A stretch of 64,000 nucleotides of DNA from JACJXW01 sp964418125 (GTDB lineage: Bacteria > Bacteroidota > Bacteroidia > Chitinophagales > Saprospiraceae): positions 34,525-98,524 of the forward strand of contig CAYQKY010000010.1 in assembly GCA_964418125.1 (NCBI GenBank), in the 5' to 3' direction. The notes beneath the pieces are model-generated. The model did no database searches, was not told where the DNA came from, and saw only the letters and a list, made by a program, of their open reading frames with translations. Of the stretch, positions 63,221-64,000 are shown one piece after another (position 1 is the stretch's first letter; each line of letters opens with the position of its first letter). The position numbers and the translations under genes are program-made.

Positions 63221-64000
63221 TCAGGTTTTTATGAGCCTGTTGGTTGCTTGCTGTCTTCTCATCACTACCTTATACCCTTCAAACCAGAACACTGCTGTGA
63301 ATGCAATGGCGGCGCAGGTGAGCCAGAGTTGCGGAGAAAGGCGGGAGAGGTGGAACGTCTCGCGCACCACAGGCACGAACTGAAGGGCTATGAGCAGCAG
63401 TACGGACGCGCCCAGCATCAGCGGCAGCAGATTGTTCCGGTAACGGATGGTAGTGAATATCGCCTCGCGGAAGGAACGGTTGACTAAGGTCAGGAAGATG
63501 TTGCTGATGATGAGGGTGATGAAGGCCATCGTCCGGGTGTAGGTTTCACTCATGCCGGAGGCCATGGCCCAGTAGTAAGCGCCCAGTACGCCGGCGGCTA
63601 TGATAAGCCCCTGCAGGATGCTGCCCGAGAGTTCCCGCCAGGAAAACAGGCTGGCGGAAGGGTCGCGCGGCGGCTGGCTCATCACCCCTTGTTCCATGGG
63701 TTCGTTCTCGAAGAAAATAGAGCAGGTCGGCCCCATGATCATCTCCAGGAAGATGATGTGCACGGGGGAGAAGAGGTTGCGGTAGTCCCAGCCAAGCACC
63801 AGTGGCATGAGGACGACGAGTATGATCGGAATATGGATGGAGATGATATAGCGGATGGCCTTTTTCAGGTTGTGGTAGATCTTGCGGCCGTTGGCGATGG
63901 CTTCGGCCATCTTCTCCAGTTTGTCATCGGTGATTACGAGGGCGGCGGCCTTTTTGGCAATATCGGCGCCGCGGTTGCCCATGGCCACGCCAATGTGGGC
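63221..64000 (-). CDS. P-type cation ATPase, C-terminal part (cut by window edge)
   Basis: The 259 visible residues are the end of a P2-type ATPase: AMGNRGADIAKKAAALVITDD (hinge motif), SIHIPIILVVLMPLVLGW (membrane segment), IFLEMIMGPTCSIFFENEP and the C-terminal membrane helices. The N-terminal part, including the phosphorylated Asp, lies beyond 64000, so the ion cannot be assigned; Ca- or Na/K-type pumps are both possible. Confidence 0.87.
   Translation of the reverse strand, partial: AHIGVAMGNRGADIAKKAAALVITDDKLEKMAEAIANGRKIYHNLKKAIRYIISIHIPIILVVLMPLVLGWDYRNLFSPVHIIFLEMIMGPTCSIFFENEPMEQGVMSQPPRDPSASLFSWRELSGSILQGLIIAAGVLGAYYWAMASGMSETYTRTMAFITLIISNIFLTLVNRSFREAIFTTIRYRNNLLPLMLGASVLLLIALQFVPVVRETFHLSRLSPQLWLTCAAIAFTAVFWFEGYKVVMRRQQATNRLIKT

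Overview
The window is chromosomal DNA of a Bacteroidota bacterium, most likely from the Saprospiria (Lewinella/Phaeodactylibacter-like); the rank below phylum is inference. The grounds are a protein with a C-terminal type IX secretion sorting domain, a PorE-like OmpA protein, many lipoproteins, TAnnTTTG-type promoters with little Shine-Dalgarno signal, the OmpH-OmpH-MurI gene order, and the RDD/SpoIIM/DUF4129/DUF4350/MoxR/DUF58 cluster. No rRNA, tRNA, CRISPR array, integrase or intact insertion sequence was seen.

Layout. 1-10 kb: trmB, a membrane-anchored hydrolase, a secreted unknown, an ornithine-cyclodeaminase-like protein, a secreted endonuclease I, a DUF1990/YndJ pair joined by a 4-base overlap, a duplicated-domain lipoprotein and HMG-CoA synthase (mevalonate pathway). 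10-17 kb: coaX, then a four-gene minus-strand operon that I read as a Wadjet/MksBEFG-like SMC complex (SMC ATPase, short Toprim nuclease, kleisin, KITE-like subunit) in a permuted order. 17-31 kb: a lipocalin-like protein, 5-oxoprolinase, lipoproteins, a T9SS FG-GAP protein, a VWA protein, a YeaQ-type membrane protein, an LPG-synthase-like membrane protein and a GNAT-like protein. 31-41 kb: an ECF sigma/anti-sigma pair, a DUF3089 hydrolase, a Tat-signal aminotransferase, a glucosaminidase, a DUF1295 protein, succinate-semialdehyde dehydrogenase and an RDD protein. 41-48 kb: SpoIIM, DUF4129, DUF4350, MoxR and DUF58, all on the plus strand. 48-64 kb: a PorE-like protein, a TPR protein, an aldehyde dehydrogenase, an M28 peptidase, thiL, hemW, a four-helix-bundle protein, a YbfF-like esterase, a CrtA-like protein, two OmpH chaperones with murI, and a truncated P-type ATPase.

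Two kinds of intergenic structure recur. First, long imperfect hairpins of about 90-190 bp, each with precise terminal inverted repeats, lie between genes; one is bracketed by a 12-bp direct repeat that looks like a target-site duplication. Second, short arrays of 7-8 bp words, with a different word at each locus, abut start or stop codons; one supplies the stop codon of a gene and another lies directly before a TTG start. The best candidate for an under-described system is the permuted SMC/Toprim operon at 11.8-17.2 kb.
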